The notes under the pieces are model-generated. The model made no database searches, was not told the DNA's origin, and worked only from the letters and a program-made list of their open reading frames with translations. From contig NZ_FOAM01000004.1 in the NCBI RefSeq assembly GCF_900109605.1, forward strand, positions 186,001 to 250,000: DNA of 64,000 nt. The letters run 5' to 3'. Numbering within the stretch: the first letter of the stretch is position 1; each line of letters opens with the position of its first letter. This document shows, one piece after another, positions 9,758 through 16,910 of the stretch. This stretch comes from Xaviernesmea oryzae (lineage in GTDB: Bacteria > Pseudomonadota > Alphaproteobacteria > Rhizobiales > Rhizobiaceae). A program made the position numbers and the translations under genes.

Positions 9758-10126
9758 TCAGTAATTGAAGCCGCGCAGCTGGCGATAGATCGAGGGCGGA
9801 AGGCGTGGCGAGGTGAATTCCGGGCCATTCCCTTTGCGGCAGACATTGACGGTGTCATAGCGCGGATTGGACGAGCTGAAGACCGTGTCGCGCCGCGCCT
9901 GAAGAACCTGCGTGCAGGTCACCTGGTCGGCAGGGCCGTTGAGCGGCTCCTGCGGCTTCACGCCCGGCAAGTTCCTGAAGATCTCATCTTGCTGATCGAC
10001 CTGCGGCACTTCCAATGGTGCGGCCAGGGCCGGCGCGCCGAGCAACGCTGCCAGCAGCAGCACACCGCTGATACGGGCAGCCCACTGTCGTGCTGTCTTG
10101 CTCGTCTTCTGCCTCACCGCCACCAT
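9758..10126 (-). CDS. Hypothetical secreted protein
   Basis: The predicted 122-aa protein begins with a basic region followed by a hydrophobic core and AXA site (ISGVLLLAALLGAPALAAP), a classical signal peptide, so it should be periplasmic. The mature part of about 85 residues holds two cysteines (TCTQV and NVCRK) that could form a disulphide bond and a Pro-rich segment. No known domain was recognised. The start is unclear: ATG 10126 gives the most compact signal peptide, while ATG 10189 would add 21 residues; neither has a strong ribosome binding site. Confidence 0.55.
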   Translation of the reverse strand: MVAVRQKTSKTARQWAARISGVLLLAALLGAPALAAPLEVPQVDQQDEIFRNLPGVKPQEPLNGPADQVTCTQVLQARRDTVFSSSNPRYDTVNVCRKGNGPEFTSPRLPPSIYRQLRGFNY

Positions 10127-10387
10127 CGTCGCTCGTGTCCTGCCGCGCTCAAGCATGGCGCATGATCGGCCATCCCATTCAGATGGCATTCCGGGCCTAG
10201 CCCATCAAGGGCCGTTTGCGCGCGCCACGCAGCCCGCTCCCGTGAAATGGCACCATTGACGCAATTCTAACTGATCGGGCTGGTGCATGCGGACGAGACG
10301 ACGGCGGGCAAGCGCGTGATTTGATGCTTGAGATCGCCGGGGATGGCGTTCAAATGTCCGTTCAGCGCAACGAAGAGAGGCCGCTCG

Positions 10388-11014
10388 ATGACAAGCACCA
10401 TCCGCCTTCACCGGGGTGACATTTCAGCCGAGGCGGCTGCGCTCTATCGTGGCGCCATTGCGGTCGATACCGAGACGCTCGGCCTCGTTCCCCGCCGGGA
10501 CCGGCTCTGTGTCGTCCAGCTATCGCCGGGCGACGGCACGGCGGATGTGATCCAGATTGCCAGCGGTCAGCGCGAAGCGCCCCGCCTGGTGGACATGCTG
10601 GCCGATCCCGACCGCGAGAAGATCTTCCACTTCGGCCGCTTCGATATCGCCGTTCTGTTCCACACATTCGGGGTCACGGCGGCGCCGGTCTTTTGCACCA
10701 AGATCGCCTCGCGCCTGGCCCGCACCTATACGGATCGGCACGGGCTGAAGGACAATCTGAAAGAGCTCTTGGAGGTGGACATCTCCAAGCAGCAGCAATC
10801 TTCCGATTGGGCCGCCGCCCAGCTGTCCCAGGCGCAGCTCGATTATGCGGCCTCCGACGTGCTCTATCTCCACGCCTTGCGCGACAAACTGATCTTTCGC
10901 CTGGAGCGCGACGGGCGGATAGACTATGCCCGCGCCTGCTTCGCCTTTCTGCCGACCCGCGCCAAGCTCGATCTGCTGGGCTGGGGCGAGACCGACATTT
11001 TCGCCCATAGCTGA
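10388..11014 (+). CDS. nrnC: NrnC-type 3'-5' oligoribonuclease (DEDDy; often labelled RNase D)
   Basis: The 208-aa protein contains only a DEDDy exonuclease core: ExoI DTE (D27, E29), ExoII HFGRFD (D86) and ExoIII YAASD (Y153, D157). True RNase D carries one or two extra HRDC domains and is about 370 aa. The short form matches NrnC, the alphaproteobacterial enzyme that degrades dinucleotides such as pGpG and finishes RNA turnover where Orn is absent. ATG 10388 has GAGAGG upstream; an earlier in-frame start at 10328 adds unrelated residues. Because a diguanylate cyclase lies elsewhere in this window, this enzyme may also act at the end of c-di-GMP breakdown. Confidence 0.88.
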   Translation: MTSTIRLHRGDISAEAAALYRGAIAVDTETLGLVPRRDRLCVVQLSPGDGTADVIQIASGQREAPRLVDMLADPDREKIFHFGRFDIAVLFHTFGVTAAPVFCTKIASRLARTYTDRHGLKDNLKELLEVDISKQQQSSDWAAAQLSQAQLDYAASDVLYLHALRDKLIFRLERDGRIDYARACFAFLPTRAKLDLLGWGETDIFAHS

Positions 11015-11082
11015 CCTGAAAACTGCCATTCCGCACGCGGATGCAACCCAGGCGAAGATAAGCCACACGCATCAATAGCATG

Positions 11083-11097
11083 TTAACCAAATTTTGA
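11083..11097 (+). promoter_or_regulatory. CtrA-like box upstream of first MITPLQ paralogue
   Basis: TTAA-N7-TTGA, one mismatch from the CtrA pattern TTAA-N7-TTAA. A possible -10, TAAAGT, lies 11 nt downstream, so the box would cover the -35 position, the usual layout of a CtrA-activated promoter. Confidence 0.4.
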
Positions 11098-11141
11098 TCG
11101 CTTCTCGCTAAAGTACCTCCAAGGAAACGCGGGTAGCAGCC

Positions 11142-12515
11142 ATGATCACGCCTTTGCAGCAATCTGCCGGCCTGGCCGGAACCACGCTTTTGCAGTCGAT
11201 CCTCGACCGGAAGGATGAGCAGCGGCTGGAAGAGGAGAAGAAGGCCAAGGGCACCTCCCCCTCACAGAGCGAGGCCATGCTGGAAGCGCGCCTTGCCGCC
11301 AGCCAGAGCCACGCCGTCCTCAACGACAAGATCAACGCGCATTTCTTTGGCGCGCAGAAAGTGGAGAGCGACCCGCTCGCCAAGCTGGTCAGCCGCCTGA
11401 CCCGCCAGCTGAACCTGGTGCGCGGCGAAGGCGATACCGACGCGGTGTTCGCCCAGAAATTTCAGGATCGGCTGCAGCTTCTCGATAGCCTGACCAAAAG
11501 CGAGGCCACGGCCAAGGATGCGACGGTCACGCTGGCGCGCTTCGACATTACCGTCGATGGCTTGAAATCCGTTCTCGACGGATCGAACGTCAAGCCGAAG
11601 GATCAAGAAGCCTGGATGGCCCGTCTCGTGACGGATGAGGGCATCAGTCAGGATTCGACAGAAAGCGACGCGGCCTATAGCGCCCGCATCGGCGAGAACC
11701 TGCGCGGCATTCGCGCCAAAATGGCGGATGGCAATCGGGACGATCTGGCCAAAACGAGTGGGCTTGATGATCTCGGCGTGACCTTCGACGACCTGATCGC
11801 GGCCATCAAAAACCCGCATGGCGAAGAAGCCAAGAAAATCACCAAGGCGCTGGACGAGCAGGCGCGCGACGACAAGGTGCTGACGCCGCAGGTGCAGAAA
11901 GCCTTGCAGCGGATGGGGGACATTGCCCATCCGAAGACCAAGGCCGAACTGCTGCTGGAGCGCGACGGGCCGAAGGATCCGACCAAGGTGGAGGACGACT
12001 CCACCCGTGCCGAGCGCGAGGCCGATATTCGCGCCCGCGAAGCCGGCGAGAAGCTGGACCATGTCCTGGAAACGCAGGATGCGGTGTCCAGTCTCAACGA
12101 TGCCGCACTCAAGGCCAGAGCAACGCCTAAGCCATCGGATCCAAACGCCACCGGCAGCGGCACACAGCCATCCGCGACTGTCGATCCTGTCGCGGCCTTG
12201 GCCACCGATCTGCTCCAGACACTGGCGGCCAGTGTCGAAACGGCCAAGTCCGTGGACGCCCCTGATGCGTCGACCACGCCGCAGCCGGACCAGGATGTGG
12301 CATCTTCGGGTGAACCGAAAAGCGACGAAGATCGGGAAGCCGAGCAGCTGAAGATGGTTGCGACCGCCGGCACGCCGGATGGACCGGCATCGGCCGGCGA
12401 GCAGAAGCTCGACGTGAAGGCGATCTTCTCTGTCAGCGTCGATGACATCGGCGTATATGATCTCCTGAAGCGCAAGGTCGGCGCCGCCGCCGGAGCAAAC
12501 GCTCAGGCTGCCTGA
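11142..12515 (+). CDS. Hypothetical protein, paralogue 1 of a tandem pair (MITPLQ family)
   Basis: The 457-aa hydrophilic protein has no signal peptide or membrane segment. The ends and centre are shared with the next gene: start MITPLQ, an early LLQSILD, SHAxLNDKINAHFFG at about 55-70, a central block ending AHPKTKAELLLERDxPKDPTK, then AEREADIRAREAGEKL, and near the end VDDIGVYDLLKRK. The middle is helical and charged; the segment from about 325 to 410 is Pro/Ala/Asp-rich and probably disordered. Function is not known to me. No SD of good strength precedes ATG 11142, but both paralogues begin the same way, which supports it. Confidence 0.85.
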   Translation: MITPLQQSAGLAGTTLLQSILDRKDEQRLEEEKKAKGTSPSQSEAMLEARLAASQSHAVLNDKINAHFFGAQKVESDPLAKLVSRLTRQLNLVRGEGDTDAVFAQKFQDRLQLLDSLTKSEATAKDATVTLARFDITVDGLKSVLDGSNVKPKDQEAWMARLVTDEGISQDSTESDAAYSARIGENLRGIRAKMADGNRDDLAKTSGLDDLGVTFDDLIAAIKNPHGEEAKKITKALDEQARDDKVLTPQVQKALQRMGDIAHPKTKAELLLERDGPKDPTKVEDDSTRAEREADIRAREAGEKLDHVLETQDAVSSLNDAALKARATPKPSDPNATGSGTQPSATVDPVAALATDLLQTLAASVETAKSVDAPDASTTPQPDQDVASSGEPKSDEDREAEQLKMVATAGTPDGPASAGEQKLDVKAIFSVSVDDIGVYDLLKRKVGAAAGANAQAA

Positions 12516-12646
12516 GACTTGCCTCCTCAAGACGTCAAAAGCATCGGGCTGAAAAGCACGAAGCGGTTCTGCATTCCCTCCGATGTTCCAGAAATACACG
12601 TGCTTTCTACCTTACGTATTTCTATATACACGCAAGGATACGCATA

Positions 12647-12661
12647 TTAACGCAGATTTAA
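12647..12661 (+). promoter_or_regulatory. CtrA-like box upstream of second MITPLQ paralogue
   Basis: An exact TTAA-N7-TTAA. A -10-like TATATT (12674-12679) lies 12 nt downstream, putting the box over the -35 region. The surrounding 80 nt are markedly AT-rich for this genome. Confidence 0.5.
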
Positions 12662-12706
12662 TTCAATTCTTCTTATATTAGGGCATGATGTTGGAGAGAC
12701 TATCCG

Positions 12707-14074
12707 ATGATCACACCCCTGCAAAGCTCGGCCGCCACGGTCAGTAAGACGCTTCTTCAGTCGATCCTCGACTCCAGCCAACAGCGCCAGGCGGAGAAAG
12801 AGGCCAGGAACAAAAGCAGCTCGACCCAGGACGAGATGCTCAAGGCCAGGATTGCCGCCAGCAAAAGCCACGCCGCGCTCAACGACAAGATCAATGCGCA
12901 CTTCTTCGGAAGCCAGGCGCATGAGGAAAGCCCGCTGGAGAAGCTTGCGGGCCGCTTCATATCGGCGCTCGGAATGAAGCGTCAGGATGGTGAGCTGGAT
13001 ACGGATTATGGCCAGCGTATCAAGGACGGCCTCTATTTCATGGATCGGATCGGCCTTGATGAAGCTCTAAGAGCTGTGAAACAGGGACCGAGCCAGGAGC
13101 TCACGCTCAAGCGCTTTGGCGTCAAAGCCGCCGATATCCGCGCCGTCCAGGAAGGCACCAGTGAGAAGCCGAGCGAAGCCGCCCTCACGATCACGCGCTT
13201 TCTCACGCTCAATGACATTAAACAGGACAGTGACGAAGATGACATGAGCTTTTCGGAACGTGTCGGCTACGAGCTTGGCAAGGCGCGCGCCACGCTGGGC
13301 AAATCGGTTGCCGATGTCGAAAAGGTTTCCGGCCTGCGCGCTCTTGGCGTGTCGGCTGGCGAAATGGCCGAGGCCATTCAGTCGCCTTATGGCGATACCG
13401 CCAAGATGATCGCAAAGAAGCTGGAAGACCAGACGCGGGATCAGAAATCGGATACGCGCGAGATGCAGCGTGCCGTGCAGCGGCTCGACGATGTCGCCAA
13501 CCCCAAAACCAAGGCGGAGCTTCTGCTGGAGCGCGACGAGCCAAAGGATCCGACAAAACTCGAGGATGAGAAGACCCGTGCCGAGCGCGAGGATGACATT
13601 CGCGCCCGTGAGGCCGGGGAAAAGCTCAAGGACGTGCAGAAGGTCCAGGATGCTGTCGCCGACATCAACAAGGAAGCCGCCAAGACCGACAGGCAGGAGG
13701 GAGAAAACGCTCCAGCGGATGAGGCGGTAGGCCCTGCTGACGCCGCGGAAGGCGCAGACCTGCTGTTGACGCTGGCAGCCGGTGTTGAAAACGCCAAGAG
13801 CGCGGACAAGACGACGGCCACGGACAGCACACGGGCAGAGACAAGCGGGCCGGAGGACCAGAAGAGCCAGGACGAGCTGGAGGAGGAGCAGCTGACACTG
13901 GTGGCGCTTGCGGGCAATCAGGGGAGCATCACCGGCCCGGCTGTCGCTCCCCCGCCGGAAGGCAAGGACGACATTCTCGTCGTTGCCGTAGACGAAATCG
14001 GGATCTACGATCTTCTGAAGCACAAGACGGCCAAGAGCAGCGGAAACGAACCGGCACAGCCCAAAGCGGCTTGA
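12707..14074 (+). CDS. Hypothetical protein, paralogue 2 of a tandem pair (MITPLQ family)
   Basis: The 455-aa protein is clearly related to the preceding gene along its whole length: MITPLQSSA start, TLLQSILD, SHAALNDKINAHFFGSQ, NPKTKAELLLERDEPKDPTK, AEREDDIRAREAGEKL and the VDEIGIYDLLKHK ending. It is acidic, helix-rich and lacks signal peptide, membrane segments and cysteines. The region about 335-425 is low complexity. ATG 12707 has GGAG 9 nt upstream. Because it has its own promoter-like sequence and 191 nt of spacing, it is probably transcribed separately from paralogue 1. The pair arose by tandem duplication with later divergence; the function is unknown. Confidence 0.85.
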   Translation: MITPLQSSAATVSKTLLQSILDSSQQRQAEKEARNKSSSTQDEMLKARIAASKSHAALNDKINAHFFGSQAHEESPLEKLAGRFISALGMKRQDGELDTDYGQRIKDGLYFMDRIGLDEALRAVKQGPSQELTLKRFGVKAADIRAVQEGTSEKPSEAALTITRFLTLNDIKQDSDEDDMSFSERVGYELGKARATLGKSVADVEKVSGLRALGVSAGEMAEAIQSPYGDTAKMIAKKLEDQTRDQKSDTREMQRAVQRLDDVANPKTKAELLLERDEPKDPTKLEDEKTRAEREDDIRAREAGEKLKDVQKVQDAVADINKEAAKTDRQEGENAPADEAVGPADAAEGADLLLTLAAGVENAKSADKTTATDSTRAETSGPEDQKSQDELEEEQLTLVALAGNQGSITGPAVAPPPEGKDDILVVAVDEIGIYDLLKHKTAKSSGNEPAQPKAA

Positions 14075-14209
14075 TACAGGCCGTGAAAGAGGAGCTCCCC
14101 TTCGGCAAAGCGCGATTCAGGCCGCGCTCGCATACATGGCAAGGCGGTGATAGCCTGCCCGGCAGGCAGATGACCCGACTTCGTCAGGCCACCGCACCGG
14201 CAGCCAGCT

Positions 14210-14542
14210 TCAGCCTTTGCGCACGGCGCCGATTCGGGCGATGACCTCGCCTGGTATCTTGTAGCGCTCGATCACATCCCGGTTGGAGCGAAAGCCGCTC
14301 AGCTCGCGCTGAATGAAGAAGGACCAGGCACAGTCGGCCGCCTGGTCGATCAGCGCCTGACGCGCCTCCTGCTGTCCATTTGCCCCATCAAAAGCAGCAA
14401 GCGCCGCCAGCGCGGCCTCCAATTTCAATCCGCAGCGGCCCAGCGCATCGGCGCGCTCCGCCATGATTTCATAGTCGAGAATATTCGTTGCCGCGTTACG
14501 GCTGGCTTGGGGCGCAAGGCTCTGGGGCGGGCGAACGGCCAT
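14210..14542 (-). CDS. Conserved hypothetical protein, 110 aa (resembles DUF6665)
   Basis: The protein contains LDYEIMAERADALGRCGLKLEAALAAL followed by a short spacer and a conserved-looking end with FFIQRELSGFRSNRDVIERYKIP and GEVIARIGAV. The pattern resembles a small soluble family seen in rhizobia (my recollection is DUF6665), with no known function. It is all-helical and has no signal peptide. ATG 14542 is chosen because AGGAG lies 6 nt upstream; a further in-frame start at 14581 lacks this. It is on the opposite strand to the MITPLQ paralogues and 188 nt downstream of the nadV-like gene. Confidence 0.72.
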   Translation of the reverse strand: MAVRPPQSLAPQASRNAATNILDYEIMAERADALGRCGLKLEAALAALAAFDGANGQQEARQALIDQAADCAWSFFIQRELSGFRSNRDVIERYKIPGEVIARIGAVRKG

Positions 14543-14730
14543 GGCATGCTCCTGAAGCTTGGTTGACGCAGAACCATGCATTGGTTTTGCCGGCTAGCTG
14601 GGCATCACGATGGCGATGGTCGCATCGGCATGCGGCAACCCATGCCCTTATACCGATGTCGTGCCTGCGGACGACCAGCGATCCGGCAGGATAACGCCTG
14701 GATGCCAAGCTGGGTCCAAGGCCAAACCCC

Positions 14731-16122
14731 TTAGGCAGACAGCGCCGCGCGGGCCCTGATCTCGTCCAGCGTCCAATCCACCAGCAGCTCCCCATCGCGC
14801 CAGACAGGGCGCATGTAATTTTCGCGACCGCGTAGCTGATCGGCGCGCACAGCTTCGAGACCCATCATGCCCTCGACAACGGCCTGGCGCCCGGCCTTGG
14901 ACGCCTTGACGTTCATCGTCGCCGGTCGTTTCCAGACATCGTGCCAGCGGCCCTCGTCATCCCTGCGGCCATTGGCCTTCATCGCAAAGGCATAGAGATC
15001 CCGATTGACCTTCTGTAGAATGCCGCCGCCCATGGCGAAGACGATGTTTTCAGCCGAGAAACCGAAGGCTTCCAGCCGACGCAGCACCTGGCCCATGTCG
15101 GCCACCGAGAGCCCATCTCCCTGAATGACGCGCACGCAAGGGTTCAAGACGCGATATCCCTTGGCATTCATGGTCGAGCCGAAATGATAGTCGAGCTGCT
15201 TGACGACATGAACGGGCGTCTCGATCGGGTCGCCGCTATCGGGGCGAATGAAGATCGTCGCGCCGCAGGACTTCACCCGTTCTTTGAGCGCCTTGCCCCA
15301 GATTTCCGAGACGGCGAGGTTGATGTCGTAGCTGTCGGAGACCACGGCAAAGGCGCCATACCGGGCAAAGCGGTCGATCATATTGCCATAGGCCGCCACC
15401 TCGTGCTCACCGCCCCAGGCCGTCATGGTCGCATGTTCGGAGGCCGGCATCGAGCGGCCGGCCATAGGCGCCCTATAGAAGCGGCGCGCCGCCAGAACGC
15501 CGGGCACATTGTCCGTGGCAGAGAAATAGATGAGATGCGCGGCACCGCCCAGCGCGGCCTGCTCATGCGCGCCGGTGCCACGCGCACCATAATCGAGCAG
15601 CATCCGGGACAGATGGTCCTGCGGCGCATCGCAGGTTTTCTCCAGCATGCCGCGGAGCTCGCGGCGGATCTTGCGCAATTGGCCGGCGACGGTCGAGGGA
15701 TACCAGACCGCCCGCAACATCGCGGTTTCCACATGGCCGGAAAGCCAGAAGCAGGCGGGATCCGTGTTGGTCACCTGCACCAGCGGCACGCCTCGCCGCA
15801 CGCAGACGCCCTCCGGCAAGGCCTCGATCTCCAGAGGCAGCCTGCCGCCATGCCGCTCGACAATATGCATCCAGCCTGCCCGGTTGAAGGGCAGCCCATG
15901 GGCCGTGACGAAGGCTTCCGCCTCTTCGACATGATCGCGCGTAACCGGCCGCGCCAGCAGGCCCTTGAGAAACATCTGCAGGCCGAAAAACACAACATCG
16001 ACAAGATCGCTGCCACCGCGCGCCTCGATATAGTGGCTGACGGCGGATGTCCCCGGCGGATATTGCAGATGGTGGCTGAACTTGTAGCTGTCCGTATCGA
16101 GAATCGGATTGGCGAAATCCAT
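14731..16122 (-). CDS. nadV: Nicotinamide phosphoribosyltransferase (NadV/NAMPT type)
   Basis: The 463-aa protein makes nicotinamide mononucleotide from nicotinamide and PRPP, the one-step NAD salvage route. Family marks are the opening DTDSYKFSHHLQYPPGT, YGARGTGAHEQ, the active-site region SMPASEH, DSYDI and the phosphate-binding RPDSGDP followed later by GGGILQKVNRD. These fit NAMPT better than nicotinate phosphoribosyltransferase (PncB). The chosen ATG 16122 has GGGGAGG 6 nt upstream; ATG 16128 overlaps that site too closely. No other NAD genes lie beside it, so it appears to be a stand-alone salvage gene. Confidence 0.93.
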   Translation of the reverse strand: MDFANPILDTDSYKFSHHLQYPPGTSAVSHYIEARGGSDLVDVVFFGLQMFLKGLLARPVTRDHVEEAEAFVTAHGLPFNRAGWMHIVERHGGRLPLEIEALPEGVCVRRGVPLVQVTNTDPACFWLSGHVETAMLRAVWYPSTVAGQLRKIRRELRGMLEKTCDAPQDHLSRMLLDYGARGTGAHEQAALGGAAHLIYFSATDNVPGVLAARRFYRAPMAGRSMPASEHATMTAWGGEHEVAAYGNMIDRFARYGAFAVVSDSYDINLAVSEIWGKALKERVKSCGATIFIRPDSGDPIETPVHVVKQLDYHFGSTMNAKGYRVLNPCVRVIQGDGLSVADMGQVLRRLEAFGFSAENIVFAMGGGILQKVNRDLYAFAMKANGRRDDEGRWHDVWKRPATMNVKASKAGRQAVVEGMMGLEAVRADQLRGRENYMRPVWRDGELLVDWTLDEIRARAALSA

Positions 16123-16331
16123 GGGCATCCTCCCCTGTCGGCTCTGCGAAGCGCGTCGCGACCCTGAGATCAGCCCCGGCGCTTGGGCCCTATTATTGTA
16201 CGCTGCCGGTATCGCATATCTGCTCGATCCCTGCCGCGCGACATGCCCCGGCCCCGTTGTTCGAGCGAAAGCCGGCCTCGACCGCGTTTTGGCGCATGAT
16301 CTTTGCTCCGGGCTTACGCAGCCATTGCGCG

Positions 16332-16346
16332 TTAACCTTTTATCAA
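16332..16346 (+). promoter_or_regulatory. CtrA-like box in the leader of the 598-aa orphan gene
   Basis: TTAA-N7-TCAA, one mismatch from TTAA-N7-TTAA. It is followed 10 nt later by TTAAGT. The flanks GTTAACC ... CGCTTTCGCTTTAAGT resemble those of the box at 11083 more than chance would suggest. Confidence 0.4.
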
Positions 16347-16559
16347 CGCTTTCGCTTTAAGTTTCAGTCATCAAGGCCGAAGATTATTCTGTGAATCGCC
16401 ACTCATCCGTCGAGATGGCAGATCTCCGGCCCCAGCGCATGATGCGCCCGCGGCAAGGCTTGCGCGAGGCGGCCAAAGCCGACGGGATGCTCCGGGCTCA
16501 ACGTGCGACGATCTTTCGAGACCGCCCCAGCCCCGATCGAGATTCAAGGAAGACCAACC

Positions 16560-16604
16560 ATGCGCCGCACGGATGTGTGCGATCGCTGGATCATGACGAT
16601 TTGA
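16560..16604 (+). CDS. Possible 14-aa leader peptide or microprotein
   Basis: ATG 16560 is preceded by AAGGAAG at a 7-nt distance, one of the best ribosome binding sites in this region, and encodes MRRTDVCDRWIMTI before TGA. It is far too short for homology. It could be a translated leader controlling the downstream gene, or chance. It lies in the presumed 5' leader of the 598-aa orphan. Confidence 0.3.
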   Translation: MRRTDVCDRWIMTI

Positions 16605-16910
16605 GGCCTGCTCGGGCTCAAACCGAACATCATGATATGGATTAGGCCGTTAGAGCGAGACCTCAGGTGAAAGTCGATTCCGGCCTTTGCCATCTCGCGT
16701 CAAGGCCGTGGAAGGACGCTTCATGAGGCGGCGTCCGCTTGGGCAATCGATTTCCGCAAGGCCGGCATCGTGCCGCGTGCCTTACGCGCAGCAAAGCCCA
16801 TTCACGCAGACAGGATGTGACGGCGAGGACGGAGCACCGCTCATCGGCCGACAAGACGACCATCGGACACAAGGAGCCAGGCGCGCAACCGCCGACATGG
16901 AGTGACCAGC

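Larger units (their letters stand above)
16123..16910. other. Long intergenic region with possible leader ORF
   Basis: The 788-nt gap between the divergent nadV and 598-aa orphan gene holds a CtrA-like box at 16332, a -10-like TTAAGT at 16357 and a 14-codon ORF at 16560. If transcription starts near 16370 the orphan gene has a leader of over 500 nt. Longer open frames are present but lack ribosome binding sites and family resemblance. Confidence 0.5.

Noticed and set aside
16391-16645. 84-codon plus-strand frame starting with GTG before the 598-aa orphan
   Set aside because: No ribosome binding site, charged low-quality sequence, and a better-placed short ORF overlaps it in another frame.
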